From Phyto melanocephala (Eukaryota > Arthropoda > Insecta > Diptera > Rhinophoridae), in NCBI GenBank assembly GCA_941918925.1, contig OW799234.1, positions 12,848,501 through 12,912,500 of the forward strand: a DNA stretch of 64,000 nt, in the 5' to 3' direction. The notes under the pieces are model-generated. The model ran no database searches. It was not told the origin of the DNA and saw only the letters and a list, made by a program, of their open reading frames with translations. How positions within the stretch are numbered: position 1 is the stretch's first letter; each line of letters begins with the position of its first letter. Shown here one piece after another: positions 40,073-52,376 of the stretch. The translations under genes were made by a program, and so were the position numbers.

Positions 40073-41738
40073 CATTTTATTTATTATTATGAATTTTATT
40101 AATATGATTTTTTTTCGCGATTATCATAAATATTGATTCGTTATTAGTTATTCTTAGTTCTACACATCATTATTTTATTTTGTAGGTCTTATTCTATTCG
40201 TATTATTAAGTTAAATTAATACAATTTTAAAAGTTATAATACTTGTAAAATTTGACACATCCAAATAGTATTTAATTTAATATACAAAAAAAAAATATGC
40301 AACATTGGTAAATCTTTATACGGGTGAACAGGTGTACGTGTATATGTCCATTAAGGTGTATAAAAATGTATCTAATTGTACATATGTATATAGTAACGCA
40401 ATGGACCTTATTGGTCTCCGAGTATGGGTGTAGGAGGCAGATACTGCTTTCTACATCCCCCTTTCCTACCTACATACATATATATCGACACAGATATACA
40501 CCGGATCACGCATGTATACAATTAAATATCTATTCTATTAAGATTTCAATAACTCTCTTAAATATAAGTTTGTCAATTTACTATTTTTTTCTAATATCTA
40601 AATTTTTTCCCATATATGTTTTTTTTTTGTTTTTTTTTTGTTTTTTTTTTTTTTTAATTTGTTTTCTATTTAGTAATTTCCTTATATTTCCTTTCCTTTG
40701 AAACTTTGACGATATATTTATATATACTAAGGTTATAAGTACGTACAGACGAATACGCGTGGACCAAGAATAGGTTATAGACGACTTTTCTCTACGTTAG
40801 TTTCTACTTCATCAAATTACTATATTATCTTTCATATAATAGTATTAGTATAATTAATTCTCCACCTTTTTTTTTCTTCAACAATATAAACCAGGTGCTA
40901 TGAGGTACTACTGTCCCTGTTGTGGAACCTATTTAATGTTCCTAGCAAGGTTTAAGTTTTATAGCTCTGCCTAGGTGTTAGCCTTCGCTACGAATATGTT
41001 ATATTGTGGTAAAAGTTGGTACTCACTTGGGATATTTATTTGTCGATATGTGCAGTTGTTGGCAGATGGAGTTGCAGCAGTCCGTACTATTGCTGAGCGT
41101 GTTCACACGTGATTTACTCCTAACGTCCCAACGAAATCGACGAAAATATCCTATATTATAAATTTGTCTATATTTATTTTATCTTCGTTAAAAAAAAATG
41201 TATGCTAATTGGATATGCGTACTATCCAAATATCCAATAAATTCAATCGGACTTACCCAAAGCTGTAACCACCGTAGCCTTAAAATTTGCTAAATAAAAG
41301 AACTATTTAAAAGTTATTTCACCAAAACTTCACTTCCACTAAGTTCTATAAAAAAAATAAGTTCAACGATTTAAGGTTTTTGAATTTATCCCGATACAAA
41401 TTTTTTCCACGGTGTACCGTATTTTATCATCTGTCGAAAAATTTTGTGGTCGCCTTCGTCCTGTTCTACTCTCGAAAATGAAACAGGAAACCCATGGCGG
41501 GGACCTCATGTCGTAAGCTACCTAATTTTGCAACCCTTACTTTTCACTATCTTGAATGTTGGTAGAATTGACAGTCAACATTTTACAGTGAATTCTCATT
41601 TTTATGAGAAAAAAAGAAGATTAATTTATTTATTCTAGACGGCTCGTAAACAAAAATTATTACTACTTAAAACTAACTAAATGAAAGACGTTATTTAAAG
41701 GTAAATGTAGTTATACGCAAAAGAAAGGACCAGTAAAC
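40073..41738. other. intergenic
   Basis: AT-rich. A T-rich tract (40620-40655) drives the hydrophobic frame at 40324-40701, which I do not accept as a gene. Nothing else recognised. Confidence 0.5.
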
Positions 41739-42051
41739 GGCAGTGACTGTCACAGCTCTTAACTACGCTTGTTATCATCTTCATTCGAATATACTTGGCT
41801 CCTTTGGTATTTGGCATAATCCGCCAGACCGCAGAGCAGTTTTCGAAGCCTTTGCACTTATGTGTTGCAGGTGATCGAAAATAGGATAAACGAGTATCAA
41901 TCATCACACCAAGATATTTGAGGTAGGGCTTGGTTTCTATGAAGCACATGCCAACGCTTAAGTTTATGGTTTGCCTTGGATGATTAATTTTGCGCCACTT
42001 CCGATTCCAGTGGGAAATTCTTCCTTGATTCAACAATTCGACGATATTCAT
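41739..42051 (-). pseudogene. R1/Jockey-type LINE reverse-transcriptase relic
   Basis: Minus-strand frame with K-P-Y-L-K-Y-L-G-V-M-I-D-T-R-L-S, the post-catalytic RT block (usually K-Y-L-G-V-x-L-D), then R-I-M-P-N-T-K-G-A-K. Truncated on both sides. Confidence 0.65.
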
Positions 42052-42068
42052 ATGTCCTAATCTTTTAA

Positions 42069-44704
42069 CCGGTTAACGCCCAACTTTTCAAAAATAAAAA
42101 ACTTTTGGTTTTTTTTATGGAAAACGTTTTTAATTAAGGTAAAATAATACAAGAATTCAAAAATTTATTTATTTTTTATAAAAATTATCAAAATATGGCC
42201 CGTCCTATAAATAGGACGCTGGGATTTAGAGGAATCATATGTGATATGAAACCAAATTTAAGTTATTGCTTTTTTCAAATAAAACGAAGATTATTTGACA
42301 TGATATGGAAAAAAACAGTCCTTGCAGAGTGTTACATCATATTTGGAGCAAAATGAGAGTGGTTTTGATAAACAATTTTGTCCCTGACATCTACGCTGTT
42401 TCTCTCGTTTTTTCATAAAATGTCCTTTGTTATCATATCTTACATCTGAAAAAACTTTCGTGGAAGACGTTCTTGGTCTGCCGACAGACGGTTTTTGAGT
42501 TATCTTCAAGTAAGGAACGGTGACAGATCTTTTGAACTCTAACAAACTAATGCCATTTTCGTTTACAAGTTTGTAAAGAATCCACGAATTCACCATAGCC
42601 ATATCTATACATCTAATAAATAGGGGCCAGTACCATTTCTTGGCTCTAATATTCGTTGCGTATTTACCCACCAACCAGTCATGTTGATCCACTCCACCCA
42701 TGTAACTGTTATAATTTTTCAGCAAAAGTGGTTGTGGAATGTTCCTTTTTTCTTTAGCCTTTCGATCCCACCTGCTTGCTTTATTGAGAGGTTCTATTGA
42801 ATCAAAATTGGTAGCTATTGTAACACACTTGTTGTCATTCCATTTTGCGATAAGTATTTCTGCATTTGCATCGAATTGGTAATCAAATGAACCTCGTTCT
42901 TCCTTTCCAAAAGTTTTAGAGTCTTTAAGAGGACATGATGAAAGTCTATTCTCTCTCAAAGTCCCGGTCGCACGGAATCCTAGCTGCTGCAAATGAATCA
43001 GTAAGTCTCTAGTGGTAAATAAATTGTCAAAATATATTTGATGACTTGCGGGTTCTGATATACCATCTAACATATCTAAATAGTACTACTCTCGATCCTA
43101 ATGCCATATCTTCACGATCATTTTTTGCGATCGATTTTCCCATATATAAGTCAAAATTATAGCAATATCCACTAACGCCAGAAAGAGCCCACAATTTATA
43201 GCCAAATCTAATTGGCTTTCCGCGGATAAATTGCTTTAGGCCATGGTGTCCATAATATTTCACAATCATTTCATCAATTGCTAATTCTTTTTCAAACACT
43301 TGAAACTTTTTAAAGTTTTCATTCATCATTTTTAATAAGGGTCTAACTTTGAATCCTTTATCATCTTTATCTATTACTGAGTTATCGGCAAAATGTATAT
43401 ATTTTTTAATTTTTAAATATTCATTTCTGGACATACATGCCTTGACAATATTTATTCCAAGATCTTCTTCCTCGCTCCAATAATTTCTTTCAGATGCCAC
43501 CTGATGATACCCGCTGAACAATAATATACCTACAAACGATTTTATTTTGTCTATTGTCACGGTGAAATCTGGATAATTTTTGCTTCTTGCATATTTTAAC
43601 GTTTATTTAACAATATGATCAAAAACGGCATAAGTAAAATATTCCTCAAATATTTCCACACAAGATTTTCCTGCTAGATGATTCTTTAGGTTATCTCTAT
43701 TTATAATGGCCGTTTGTAGAACCGCTGGCAATTTTGTATAACTGGGGCTTACCTTTTTCCATGCAAATGTTTGTTGAGTAAGGCAACGTCTCTTTTAAGA
43801 TCTCTTTGCGCTGGAATGAGTATTTTCAGCAGATGAACAGCAAGGTAAAACCGCGTTATCCTTAACACATATTTCTGGTGGATCAGAAATATCAGGTAAT
43901 TTATATTGTAGTATAAGTTCTCCTGGTACATCAGTGACTTCCAAATCTCCTAAGTTGTTATCATCGACGTCGTCTTCATCAGTCAATTCATCTGGTTCTG
44001 GTGGAAGAACAATTATATCGACATCTTCAGATGCCATAAATGTAGGATCATTTACAATATCCTCCAATTCGCGTAAAGACAATGCTCTTCTATACATCTT
44101 TAGAGAAAATAATTTTAAGAATTTTTGAACTGAAGTGAATAATATCAATGTAATACCGCGAAACAAAAACTCAACTACACGCAATATCCAATGCAGAAAA
44201 TGATGAAGATCGACACACAAACTTGAAATACTAAAAACGAAAAAAATAAAGCTGTTTGGACAACGTCAATAGACACCTATGTGAATCCCCCAAATATAAA
44301 GCAGAAATAGCGCGTGGCAAACGACAAACACGATAAACTGAAAATTAAAAAACTGTTAATATTTTGATAACGTCAAGTACCAGTGTCATATAAATAGGAC
44401 AGTCACAATGCACCATCTGTTTTTTGAAGTATGTTTTTTTTTATTACAATAAGAATGCAAACAGATTGGGTGAACACTTTTTAATTTAAATAATAGCATA
44501 TAATTTTGTTAAAGTTTGTGTTATATGATTTATAAACTTATTTATAATGTTATAAGGGAATGAAAAAGCAAGCATACATATAAAGACTTCTTGGTATAAC
44601 ACCTAACGAATAAAAAAAATATTTTTAGAATAAAAATTATATAAGTGACAAAAAAAACATGTTTTTTGTAATGTCCTATAAATAGGACGCTGGGCTATAA
44701 TGGG
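42069..44704 (-). mobile_element. piggyBac-superfamily transposon
   Basis: 2636 bp between TTAA duplications (42065-42068 and 44705-44708). Terminal repeats CCGGTTAACGCCCAAC and CCCATTATAGCCCAGC match at 11 of 16 positions. A perfect palindrome GTCCTATAAATAGGAC followed by GCTGGG occurs near both ends (42202-42217 and 44673-44688). It encodes one transposase on the minus strand. Confidence 0.88.
42291..44097 (-). pseudogene. piggyBac transposase (two stops, one frameshift)
   Basis: ATG at 44095-44097, acidic N-terminus (D-E-L-T-D-E-D-D-V-D-D). The catalytic core has E-L-A-I-D-E-M-I-V-K-Y-Y-G (first Asp), I-Y-F-D-N-L-F-T-T (second Asp) and Y-M-G-G-V-D-Q-H-D (third). The C-terminal cysteine-rich domain is C-Q-G-Q-N-C...F-C...C-K-D-C-F-F-P-Y-H. 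Breaks: TAA at 43795-43797, TAA at 43603-43605, and a frameshift near 43083 just before M-L-D-G-I-S-E-P. About 590 codons, a normal length. The enzyme excises precisely at TTAA; this copy is dead. Confidence 0.88.
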
Positions 44705-44708
44705 TTAA

Positions 44709-45150
44709 ACAGGATGAAAAAGATATTGAAGACACTTGTCACATTAATATGTTTCTTAACAGCCGAAAGCTAACGCCAACAAAATTTGTTCAAAATTACT
44801 CTAATTACTTCACTACATATGGAAACATCATCCTGGAATTGAATGATCAGTATTGAAAAAAGTCTGGAATATAATGCAACGTGCATACATTGTAATAACA
44901 ACGTAAGTAACGAAAAGTATACATTACAACAACAACATAAAAAATAAAAATTATTTCGCTTAAAACTTCAACTAGATGGTGGTATTTGTATACGTTGATG
45001 TTGTTTACCAAATTTTCTAATTTGCGTCGAAAAGTTATTTTTTTCTAAAAAGTGTTTATTCAGCTGATTTTGTTTTAAACGTAAAAAAACGAGTTAAAAT
45101 ATTTCAGTTCTTACAAACAAGTAAGAACGCTATAGTCAGTCATCTATCTA
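44709..45150. other. intergenic
   Basis: No gene. A short GTAAGAACGCTATAGTC piece at 45121-45137 resembles the HINE end. Confidence 0.45.
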
Positions 45151-46139
45151 TCTATATATATAAAAGTGAAACTCTGTGTGTGTGTGTTAGCTATAGACTC
45201 TGAAACTGTAAAACCGATTGGACTCAAACTTTGGCAAGTTGTTGTACACACTCCAGGGAGTGTTTATGGGTGATAAAAAGTGGGCGGGGCCACGCCCATA
45301 AAAAATTAGTTATCTGTTTTAGCTACTTGCACTTGACCGATTTTTCTGAAACTTTGCACACATATTGAACTCTCATGATTATACAATTTCGTGATTAGAA
45401 AAGTGGGCGGGGCCACGCCCATAAAAAAGTTATAATTTTGAGGTACTTGCACTGGACCGATTTGTCTGAAACTCTGCACACATATTGAGCTGTCATGACT
45501 ATATAATTTCTTAAATAGAAAAGTGGGCAGGGCCACGCCCATAAAAAAAAGTTATCATTTTCAGCTACTTCAACTTCACCGTTTTTTCTAAACATTTGCA
45601 CAGACATATTGAACTCTCATAGTTATACAAGTTTGTGATTAGAAAAGTGGGCAGTGCCACGCCCATAAGAAATAAGTTATCATTTTCAGCTACTTGCACT
45701 AGATCGATTTTTCCGAAACTTTGCACACACATATTGAGCTGTCATGACTATACAGTTTCGTGATTAGAAAAGTGGGCAGTGCCACGCCCATAAAAAAAAG
45801 TTATAAGTTTGAGGTACTTGCATTAAGCCGATTTTTCTGAAACTTTGCACACATATTGAGCTGTCATAACTATACAGTTTCGTGATTATTAAAGTGAGCA
45901 GTGCCACGCCCATAAAAAAGTTATAATTTTTAGCTTCTTGAACTACACCGATTTTTCTGAAGCTTTGTACACATATTGAGCTGTCATGACTATATTGTTT
46001 CGTGATTGGAAAAGTGGGCGGTGCCACGCCCATAATACAAAGGTATAATTTTAAGCTTCTTGCACTTGATATTCAATTAAAATTCAGAATGCATTTTTAT
46101 TCATTAAGGGGCGTAGCAACGCGCGCCGGGCTTAGCTAG
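45151..46139 (+). mobile_element. non-autonomous Helitron, first of a tandem pair
   Basis: Begins TCTATATATATAAAAGTG after a host A and ends GCGCCGGGCTTAGCTAG. The interior is seven ~122-bp modules, each with a GTGGGCRGKGCCACGCCCATAA core (45280, 45404, 45523, 45647, 45769, 45893 and 46014, approximate). No protein. Minus-strand frames with M-G-V-A-P-P-T-F repeats come from the modules. Confidence 0.85.
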
Positions 46140-47344
46140 TCTATATATATAAAAGTGAAACTCTGTGTGTGTGTTAGCTATAGACTCTGAAACTGTAAAA
46201 CCGATTGGACTCAAACTTTGGCAAGTTGTTGTACACATTCCAGGGAGTGTTAATGGGTGATAAAAAGTGGGCGGGGCCACGCCCATAAAAAATTAGTTAT
46301 CTTTTTTAGCTACTTGCACTTGACCGATTTTTCTGAAACTTTGCACACATATTGAACTCTCATGATTATACAATTTCGTGATTAGAAAAGTGGGCGGGGC
46401 CACGCCCATACAAAAGTTATAGTTTTGAGGTACTTGCACTGGACCGATTTGTCTGAAACTCTGCACACATATTGAGCTGTCATGACTATATAATTTCGTG
46501 ATTAGAAAGGTGGGCAGGGCCACGCCCACAAAAAAAAGTTATCATTTTTATCTACTTGCACTTGACCAATTTTTCTGAAACTTTGCACACATATTGAGCT
46601 GTCATGACTATACAGTTTCGTGATTAGAAAAGTGGGCAGTGCCACGCCCATAAAAAAGTTATAACTTTGAGGTACTTGCTCTAGACCGATTTTTGTGAAA
46701 CTTTGCACACATATTGAGCTGTCATGACTATACAGTTTCGCGATTAGAAAAGTGGGCAGTGCCACGCCCATAAAAAAGTTATAACTTTGAGGTACTTGCA
46801 CTTGACCGATTTTTCTGAAACTTTGCACACATATTGAACTCTCATGATTATACAATTTCGTGATTAGAAAAGTGGGCGGGGCCACGCCCATAAAAAAGTT
46901 ATAATTTTTAGCTACTTGCACTTGACCGATTTTTCTGAAACTTTGCACACATATTGAACTCTCATGATTATACAATTTCGTGATTAGAAAAGTGGGCGGG
47001 GCTACGCCCATAAAAAATTTGTTATCATTTTTAGCTACTTGCACTTGACCGATTTTTCTGAAACTTTGCACACATATTGAGCTCTCATTATTATACAATT
47101 TCGTGATTAGAAATGTGGGCCACGCCAATAAAAAAGTTATAATTTTGAGGTACTTGCACTGGACCGATATTTCTAAAACTTTTCACACATATTGAGCTGT
47201 CATGACTTTACAATTTCGTGATTAGAAAAGTGGGCAGTGCCACACCCATAAAAAAGTTATAATTTTTGGCTTTTTGCCCTTGATATTCAATTAAAATTCA
47301 TGTATTCATTTAGGGGCGTAGCAACGAGCGCCGGGCTTTTCTAG
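46140..47344 (+). mobile_element. non-autonomous Helitron, second of a tandem pair
   Basis: Begins TCTATATATATAAAAGTG immediately after the CTAG of the first copy and ends CGCCGGGCTTTTCTAG before a host T. Nine ~120-bp modules. The first ~130 bp is almost identical to the first copy. Open frames up to 208 codons on the minus strand are module artefacts. Confidence 0.85.
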
Positions 47345-47871
47345 TATTATATAGTACCAAATTTTGTTTTTCACTTCAATTGTTAATATTTTTAAAATTT
47401 CCAAATTATTGTTTATTTTTTGAAACAATAAGAAAAACAACTTTGAATACTTCAGTTTTAACAACAAGAAAGAACGCTTAAGTCGGTTATCTTATGACCT
47501 TGACAATACAATTTAGAATTTTTCAATTTCATTATTTGGATAACAGTTGGACCGAGTAAAAAAGAAAGGTATTAGGGTGTGCACTCTGAATTTTTTATTT
47601 TTTCAATAAATCGATGATATACATAGTGATGGTTGTAGGACTTTTTTTTAGGATTTTTTTGTCCTTAAAAAAATCTTAACACACAAGACTTAAAATTACA
47701 GGGATTCAAAGAAAACTTATTTTAACCGATTTCAGATTGTAGAATATATATACATGTTTTGCCTTATGAATATTGTAAATGTTACAAATGGAACGAGCTA
47801 CTTATATTTCTGTAAATTTCTCAGTCATGGTGAAGGGTATTAGAACACAAGCATCAAAAATATTTAAATGC
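47345..47871. other. intergenic
   Basis: No gene recognised. A HINE-like GGTGAAGGGTATTAGA scrap at 47829-47844. Confidence 0.45.
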
Positions 47872-47878
47872 ATATTAT

Positions 47879-48485
47879 CAAAGAATATAAATCATATAGA
47901 ATGCGCATCACGTACAAATAAAATTTCTTATGGCGGGTTCTAACATTGGAACCCGCTCTCTTCATTACGAATTTCTCTCATATAGTTTCGCTCACAATAT
48001 TTTGTCAAGGTAATTTGTTGTTGGTTTCTTTATTCATATTTATTTACCATGCACTCGTTTAACATCATGCGTTAGACAAGGAAGCAAAGAAACAAAATAC
48101 GAACACGTGTTTGTCTGTTGTTTATACATGTATGTATGTATGGATGTGTTAATGTTCTTTAAATAAAGAAATTAGAAAATATAAATTTACATTTATAAAA
48201 AAGGTCAAATAATTCAAACAAATGTGAACAAACATTATTTTGAAAACAAATACGATCAACTGTGTTACAGTAGCAAAAGTATATACTTATATATTGTTGT
48301 TGTACGAATGAGATTGCATCAATTGTGATCGAATTTTATTTGCCCTTCTTAGCGAAAATTTTAGTGTTCGTGTACAATTTTATTGATTTGAGATAATTTT
48401 AATAATAATACAATGAAATTTACTATAGGTGAAAACGTTTTTTTCAAGCATTTGAATTTCACTTGAGGTATTTTAAATAAATAAA
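47879..48485 (+). repeat. left terminal inverted repeat of the P-superfamily element
   Basis: Pairs with 51763-52369. Contains an internal perfect hairpin GCGGGTTC-taacattg-GAACCCGC (47934-47957) that recurs in the other arm. Inner boundary at a TAAATAAATAAA run. Confidence 0.9.
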
Positions 48486-48784
48486 ACTTTATATAAAAAA
48501 TGCGAATAAAACTAGAGTTGAGAATTATGTATTATTTTTTTTAGAACAAACAGAATGTTGAAAAGTTTATTCATTTCAAAATAAATTAAATAATAATATT
48601 GGAAAATAAATAAGTTGTTTTTTTTATAAAACAATTAAAATAAAAACAAACTCTGTATGTATTTTTGTTAAGAATAAATAATTTTTGATATATTTTTCCC
48701 ACTTCATTAATTTCTGCCATCAAAAAGTGTTCAATAAGGATGTGAACCACCCTTGTAAAATTAACAAAGTTATTATACTTTAGG

Positions 48785-49287
48785 AATATAGCTTTGTTTT
48801 ACAGTGTTATTAGGAATAGCAAACCACTTGCTCTATTTAAATCTTTTGTATTTACGCGATCTACAAGGAACCCTCAAATTTTTATACCCAGAATTTACTC
48901 GTCTTTGTTTGGGAAGGCATATGTAGTCAGGGTTGCACGATGGTGGAATGTATTACCTGCTGCATTGCGTATCTTTTCGCATTCCAACAATGTTTTTCGG
49001 TTAAAACTTTTGCATCATTTAGTTTATGTGTATTGTTACTGAATGGGACCTTCTTTTAATTTTAATATTAAATTTTAATTGTGATTAGATTTTTATGGCT
49101 GGGGAGCCCTCAATCTACTATAATAATTATTATTATGGTACTATTATATGCTTATTTAATTCATTATTTCTTATCTTTGTTAATATAATATAATACTTTT
49201 CAATCTCAGGTTTTATTACTATGTAATATTGTTATTTTGGCCACGAAGGCTTTATATTACGAAATGAATGAATAAATAAATAAATAA
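48785..49287 (+). pseudogene. LINE 3' end (CR1/Jockey type) inside the P-element core
   Basis: A frame at 48794-49042 reads R-N-S-K-P...R-V-A-R-W-W-N-V-L-P-A-A-L-R-I, the C-terminus of CR1/Jockey-type ORF2 (usually V-R-x-x-x-L-W-N-S-L-P). A ~210-bp 3' UTR and an (AATGAATAAA)n-type tail to 49287 follow. It is a 5'-truncated insertion and has the same TAAA-type tail as the full LINE at 56-59.7 kb. Confidence 0.7.
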
Positions 49288-49288
49288 A

Positions 49289-51060
49289 TTACATCATTCG
49301 TTTTTTAATTTTTTTATTTTTTTTTTTTTCCTTGGAACTTCCTTTTTTTATAGACCAAGAGCAATGCTTTCGGAGGAGTACTAATAGTAGAAAGTTCAAA
49401 ACTTCTATTCTGTGTTGTGAACAAGCGTCGGCAAACCACTGCGGAGTCAAGCGTTTACAGGACTCAATAATAAAAGATTTTATACCAATTTTTTGGGGCT
49501 CAGATTTAAAAATTTTATCAATTATTAAAATATGTCTTTTACTAGCATCCATTAGTTTATCTGATGGAGCAGCTAAGCTTCCAAAATCTGTAAGCGACTG
49601 ATAATTGTTAAAGTGTATAAAAAGCTCGCTTGGTGCTGTTAGAACTTCATCCGTCTTTCTCAATTCGTCACAACATTTTTTGCATTGTAATATTGGAATG
49701 ACTTTAAATGCTACATATCCAACAAAGTATCTCATAGAAACTACTTCGAAATTTATAACTGCAGAATTTTCAAAAGCATCTTCCAGAAAATAATCTGCAT
49801 ATATGTATGTGGCTCTCGAAATCAACATTGTCAATTTCATAGCAACTTGGTTCTTTATGTTCAATACATAAATCTGCTTGAAAGCCAGCAGTTGCTAGAA
49901 GAGCTTGACTGAACTATTTTAGTCACCATTATTTTTGTCAAAATATTATTCAATTCGGCTACAGACGGGTTGTTATTGTTGCCCCCTTTCTGCCGCAATA
50001 CAGAAAACGTGTTTTCTAATTTGTCCTGATTAAGGGATTTTGTCATTAAAACAATATACATCACCACCTTCTTTTAAAATATCATCGGTTAACATAAGAA
50101 CTGATTTAAGAGTGAGCTTCATTCCATTTAAAAAGAAAACACGCTTCTTTTTATCCAAAAACTCCACATTTTCTAAATATTGCAAACAAAATTTAATAAA
50201 TTTATATGAGTGGCAATTCTTTTAGTCTTTTCAAATCCAGTTGTTTCAAGTCCATCAACTAAATCTAGACTTCTATTATACCTCAACTCTTTTCTTATGC
50301 TCATTTCATCCATTACTAAAACCATATGCCTAGCACTTCTGTCATCCAACTGGGAGCATTTTTCCCTCACAAACTCAAAAGCATTATTTTTTAAGGCGGG
50401 CTGAAGAAATTTAATCAACGCCCACCGATTCAAGGTGGAAATGTGAGGAAGACTCAAATTTAATTTGTCCCTTAGAAATAAGTACTATGTGGATTGAGAT
50501 TTGTAAAATATGTTCTGAGCTAAATATTTTACATTTTCAGAATATTCCTTTGGCCGAGAGCTCAACAAAAGCTTACAGAAAATTTTGCTTTCTGCGCTTA
50601 TATTTTGTAAACAATCAATCGATTCAATAAGAGACTTTTTTATATTTTTACGATTTAACTTTTTAGTATTTTGTGTGGGTCGCTTTGATTTTAAAATTTT
50701 TTGTTTTTTTTTTTGTATTTTATGAGGAGATTACTATATTTTTTTTCCGGTAGTGATCTGCAAGTAGAGTTTGATTTTCGCAATTTGAGCAGAGAGGGAC
50801 TTCGATATTTTCACAATCTAAATTTTTTGGGGAGGACCTGAGCTCTGCGTTGAAATCTTCCAATTCTTCCTCCATTTCATCAATATCTACAGTTCGAATG
50901 GCGTCAGCTTTTAATTTTTTTCCCCAACGTATGAACTTGAAAATTGATTTTCGCAAATATAAAGATTTTTATCAAAATTCTTCTCAGGAATTCGACATTT
51001 CTCTCGCCAAATTTGACCTAGTATCATATCCGGCGAAGGAAATTTAAACATTTTTAAGCC
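49289..51060 (-). pseudogene. P-element-type transposase with THAP-like domain, decayed
   Basis: Right to left: F-K-F-P-S-P-D...I-W-R-E-K-C...Y-I-C-E-N-Q-F (second half of a THAP finger, near 50960-51050; the first zinc ligands are not visible) and an acidic linker. Then K-Y-L-A-Q-N-I-F-Y-K-S and L-R-D-K-L-N-L-S-L-P-H-I-S-T-L-N-R-W. Next V-L-V-M-D-E-M-S-I-R-K-E-L-R-Y-N (a catalytic Asp block shared with P and THAP9). Finally L-N-Q-D-K-L-E-N-T-F-S-V-L-R-Q-K-G-G-N-N-N-N-P-S. At least three frame changes or stops separate them, and part of the GTP-binding region seems deleted. Confidence 0.85.
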
Positions 51061-51069
51061 CTTAAAATG

Positions 51070-51762
51070 TCTTTATTTTATTTTTCTTTGTTGTACTCGA
51101 ATTCATTGCTTTAGTAGAGTTTTTATTTATTGCGTTATTTTTATTTTTTTTTTTATTTACTTTTATTATAATTTCTAGACGCACAGTACGTAATGCTTCA
51201 CTGCAGCTTTGAAACTGAAATGTGTTATGAAATGCTCCAAAATAAAATAAAAAGCTGCAGAGCCTTTAAAAAATCACTAAAAAAATTTCGGGCAAAGTGT
51301 CCTTGACGATTTGTGGCTCTTAAAATACAACAACAATACAAAAATTCTACCTGACTTCGGTTTAGCTAGGTTTTTGCACATTTATTGCATGTGGGTTTTT
51401 TTAAGAAACGGTCAAATAATTCCAGTGCAGGGAACAGGTACATAAGTATTTTTTATTTAGTTTTGCCTTTCTTACATAAAATTGAAATTTCTTTTATCAC
51501 AAAATACATACATAACTATTTGTTTCCTGACGAGCCAACATATTATTGGCGAAACAGTGACAGCAATTTTAATAAAAATTGTAATTTTAGAGAATAAAGT
51601 AGCTAAAATAAATTATAAATTGCACTTAAAAAAAAAAATATCACACTAGAGCTACATGTATAAACATTGAGTGTACTTGACAATAGGCGAAAGTTTTTTC
51701 GAAAACTTCAATTTGTAAAAGTATCTAGTATCTGTAATACATTAGAAAACTTCGCCTCTTTT
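51070..51762. other. P-element core sequence outside the transposase
   Basis: AT-rich, no extra gene seen. It may hold the missing 5' exon of the transposase, but I could not find the first THAP cysteines. Confidence 0.4.
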
Positions 51763-52369
51763 ATTTATTTATTTATTTAAAATACCTCAAGTGAAATTCA
51801 AATGCTTGAAAAAAAACGTTTTCACCTATAATAAATTTCATTGTATTAAAATTATCTCAAATCAATAAAATTGTACACGTACACTAAAATTTTCGCTAAG
51901 AAGGGCAAATAAAATTCGATCACAATTGATGCAATCTCATTCGTACAACAACAATATATAAGTATATACTTTTGCTACTGTAACACAGTTGATCGTATTT
52001 GTTTTCAAAATAATGTTTGTTCACATTTGTTTGAATTATTTGACCTTTTTTATAAATGTAAATTTATATATTCTCATTTCTTTATTTAAAGAACATTAAC
52101 ACATCCATACATACATACATGCATAAACAACAGACAAACACGTGTTCGTATTTTGTTTCTTTGCTTCCTTGTCTAACGCATGATGTTAAACGAGTGCATG
52201 GTAAATAAATATGAATAAAGAAACCAACAACAAATTACCTTGACAAAATATTGTGAGCGAAACTATATGAGAGAAATTCGTAATGAAGAGAGCGGGTTCC
52301 AATGTTAGAACCCGCCATAAGAAATTTTGTTTGTACGTGATGCGCATTCTATATGATTTATATTCTTTG
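51763..52369 (-). repeat. right terminal inverted repeat of the P-superfamily element
   Basis: Mirror of 47879-48485 with only scattered substitutions and small indels. Carries the same 8-bp-stem hairpin. Confidence 0.9.
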
Positions 52370-52376
52370 GTATTAT

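Larger units (their letters stand above)
47879..52369 (-). mobile_element. P-superfamily transposon with 607-bp inverted repeats (Galileo-like)
   Basis: 4491 bp. The arms 47879-48485 and 51763-52369 are near-perfect inverted repeats starting CAAAGAATATAAATCATATA. Flanks ATATTAT and GTATTAT (6 of 7 identical) suggest a 7-bp target duplication. The ~3.3-kb core encodes a decayed P-type transposase with a THAP-like N-terminus. Long arms, 7-bp duplication and a P-type protein together match the Galileo group known from Drosophila. A LINE 3' fragment sits in the core at about 48785-49287. Confidence 0.85.

Noticed and set aside
40324..40701. 125-codon hydrophobic open frame
   Set aside because: Driven by a T-rich tract encoding Phe/Leu; no signal peptide-plus-domain organisation or recognisable motif.
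45306..47128. Minus-strand open frames of 60-208 codons repeating M-G-V-A-P-P-T-F-L-I-T-K-L-Y
   Set aside because: They are readings through the ~122-bp Helitron modules; every unit gives the same peptide and there is no independent coding signal.
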